Below are positions 62,632-64,000 of a stretch of DNA of 64,000 nucleotides, in pieces. The notes under the pieces were generated by a model. The model ran no database searches, was not told where the DNA came from, and saw nothing but the letters and a program-made list of their open reading frames with translations. The stretch lies in assembly GCF_014384785.1 (NCBI RefSeq), contig NZ_JACRSU010000004.1, forward strand, positions 124,001 to 188,000, given 5' to 3'. The translations under genes and the position numbers were made by a program. How positions within the stretch are numbered: the first letter of the stretch is position 1; each line of letters begins with the position of its first letter. Source of the DNA: Congzhengia minquanensis (GTDB lineage: Bacteria; Bacillota; Clostridia; UBA1381; UBA9506).

Positions 62632-63510
62632 ATGAAAAAATTTACTACATTATTATTAAGCGGCGCGTTAATCTGCGCACAGTCGTTTGCAGTTTCGGCA
62701 GAAGGCAATTTAATATCAGCGGGCGGCGAAAACAACTACAGTATTTTTGTGAATGAAGAAAAACTGGACATTGGGAACAAAACGGTATATACTAAAGGGG
62801 ATCAAATTATGGTTCCTGTCCGTTTCGTTGGTGAAAAGCTTGGCTTTGCGATTGAGTGGAAGGCAGAAGACCAGGGAATTTTCTTAGACAACGGAACTGT
62901 GAACACATCGGTTTACATAGGGGCTGACAGCTACTTTAAGGCAAGCTCCGTTGCAATCGGCATGTCTGCGCCGACGGCGCTGGGCGCGGCCCCCGAACTG
63001 AAAGACGGCACAACCTTTGTTCCGGCCAACATGTTCAAAATTTTATTTGGCAATGACGATGCGGTTATCGTGAAAGACAACACGATAACCTTTCAGGTGG
63101 AAACAGAGTCGCAGGTTCAAATTCCCAACCCTGTAAAAGAGCACAAAACGGTGGAAGACGCAATTGTGGCATCAGGTTTTAACGCTGTTGTTCCAACCAA
63201 GCTTCCGGAAGGATATGAAATGAGCGCAGTTACCACTATTTCAAACCGAATGCTTCAGATTTTCTATGAATCGGGAAACGGTGTAATTTCATACAGAACG
63301 GCTGTAGGGGACGAAGATATCAGCGGTGACTATTCTGTTTATGAATCTGTGAAAGACGTAACAATCGGCGGGCTCACCGTAACCGTAAAGGGCGAGGGTG
63401 AAACCGTTCACAGCGCAGCTTGGACGAATAGCGGCGAAACGTTTGCCCTTCACGCAGAAAATGGACTTTCTATGGATGATATCCGCGTTATCATTGAAAA
63501 TATAAAATAA
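62632..63510 (+). CDS. exported copper-amine-oxidase-N/stalk-domain protein with DUF4367-like C-terminus
   Basis: A 292-residue secreted protein: signal peptide about 1-23. A stalk domain of the copper amine oxidase N-terminal type follows (about 35-160), with the markers MVPVRFVGEKLGFAIEW and TTFVPANMFKILFG. The C-terminal region (about 175-290) begins VVPTKLPEGYEMSAV and fits DUF4367, which is often found in sigma-factor-linked surface proteins. No oxidase domain is present. The ATG at 62632 follows AGGAGGTAAC. An ECF sigma factor gene starts 63 bp downstream. Confidence 0.82.
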   Translation: MKKFTTLLLSGALICAQSFAVSAEGNLISAGGENNYSIFVNEEKLDIGNKTVYTKGDQIMVPVRFVGEKLGFAIEWKAEDQGIFLDNGTVNTSVYIGADSYFKASSVAIGMSAPTALGAAPELKDGTTFVPANMFKILFGNDDAVIVKDNTITFQVETESQVQIPNPVKEHKTVEDAIVASGFNAVVPTKLPEGYEMSAVTTISNRMLQIFYESGNGVISYRTAVGDEDISGDYSVYESVKDVTIGGLTVTVKGEGETVHSAAWTNSGETFALHAENGLSMDDIRVIIENIK

Positions 63511-63572
63511 AATTTTTAAAGGCTGTGGTTTTACAGGCCGTGCGGCGGAAATGAAAAAAGGAGGCATCTTGT

Positions 63573-64000
63573 TTGGAGTCGACAGAACAGACCATATCCC
63601 GGCTTTTAAATTTATACGGCGATATGATACTACGATTATCCTTTTCCTATTTAAAAAACATGCAGGATGCCGAAGATGTTGTGCAGGAAGTTTTTATCAA
63701 GTTTATGGACTATACCCCGAATTTTAATGACAGCGGCCACGAAAAGGCCTGGTTCATGAAAACGTCTGTTAACCTTTGTAAAAACAAGTTAAAATCCTAC
63801 GGGAGAAAACACACCTCCTTTTTTGAAGAGGAGGCCCAAATTCCGGTTTGCGACAGCTATGACGAGGGAAGCGATGTAACCCGCGCGGTTTTAAGCCTTC
63901 CTGAACAGTACCGCGTTGCGGTACACCTTTATTACTATGAGGGATACCGCACTGCGGAAATTGCAAAGCTTTTGCATCAAACACAGACAACGGTGCGTTC
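63573..64000 (+). CDS. ECF-type RNA polymerase sigma factor, 3' end outside window
   Basis: An incomplete gene, first 142 codons. Region 2 is visible as DMILRLSFSYLKNMQDAEDV followed by VQEVFIKFMDY. Region 4 is LPEQYRVAVHLYYYEGY then RTAEIAKLLHQTQTTVRS, cut at the helix-turn-helix by the window end. The start is TTG at 63573, eight bases after AAAGGAGG (63557-63564); no in-frame ATG fits. ECF factors usually have an anti-sigma partner, expected just beyond the edge. Confidence 0.9.
   Translation, partial: MESTEQTISRLLNLYGDMILRLSFSYLKNMQDAEDVVQEVFIKFMDYTPNFNDSGHEKAWFMKTSVNLCKNKLKSYGRKHTSFFEEEAQIPVCDSYDEGSDVTRAVLSLPEQYRVAVHLYYYEGYRTAEIAKLLHQTQTTVR

Overview
The window is ordinary chromosomal DNA of a strictly anaerobic, monoderm Clostridia-type bacterium. 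Anaerobic metabolism is shown by a single-chain pyruvate:ferredoxin oxidoreductase, a class III ribonucleotide reductase with its activase, an 8Fe ferredoxin and a membrane decarboxylase sodium pump. An S-layer protein with SLH domains, two LytR-CpsA-Psr ligases and a PASTA kinase point to a Gram-positive wall. BofA and YaaL homologues suggest a sporulating lineage. Species cannot be fixed from the sequence. No rRNA, tRNA, CRISPR array, insertion sequence or prophage was found.

Layout. 1-1.8 kb (minus): the start of a 3-methyladenine DNA glycosylase gene and a polysaccharide flippase. 2-6.6 kb (plus): a polar amino acid ABC importer, a YerC/TrpR-like regulator, and a two-gene ABC transporter (permease plus ATPase) with no binding-protein gene beside it. 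Its leader looks like an attenuator. 6.6-11.7 kb (minus): nifJ, comF, aroQ. 11.8-18.3 kb (plus): pyrG, a large SLH protein and a secreted SGNH hydrolase. 18.4-20.2 kb (minus): queA and an RpiR-type regulator. 20.5-24.4 kb (plus): a decarboxylase sodium pump in the order gamma, biotin carrier, beta, alpha. 24.5-28.3 kb (plus): a GNAT enzyme, then an SDR, AraC/GyrI-like regulator and FAD oxidoreductase cassette. 28.3-32.3 kb: a Crp/Fnr-like regulator divergent from nrdD-nrdG-dut.

32.3-41 kb (minus): GH43, a DUF4886 SGNH-like protein, BofA, YaaL, a metallophosphoesterase, a ferredoxin, two LCP proteins and a GH38 alpha-mannosidase. 41-43.6 kb (plus): a secreted papain-like protease. 43.6-46.6 kb (minus): polysaccharide deacetylase, membrane acyltransferase and a TrkA-type protein. 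46.6-62.4 kb (minus): a long, tightly packed cluster read from a promoter near 62.46 kb. It runs membrane protein, WecG/TagA, era, recO, B12-type radical SAM, DUF2344, rsmB, rlmN, PP2C phosphatase, PASTA kinase, rsgA, a URO-D-family gene, rpe, thiamine pyrophosphokinase and GH88. 62.6-64 kb (plus): a secreted stalk-domain protein and an ECF sigma factor cut by the window end.

Two themes recur. Energy and redox metabolism is anaerobic, with NifJ, ferredoxin, the sodium pump and NrdDG. Envelope and glycan handling covers the S-layer, LCP ligases, deacetylase, acyltransferase, flippase, WecG/TagA and glycosidases GH38, GH43 and GH88. No dense novel defence or mobile system was seen. The points most worth a second look are regulatory (the 4.8 kb leader, the palindromes between crp and nrdD, and the nested terminator/promoter at 45.8 kb) and architectural (the OadB ectodomain, the Asp-for-Asn papain-like protease and the repeats of the deacetylase).
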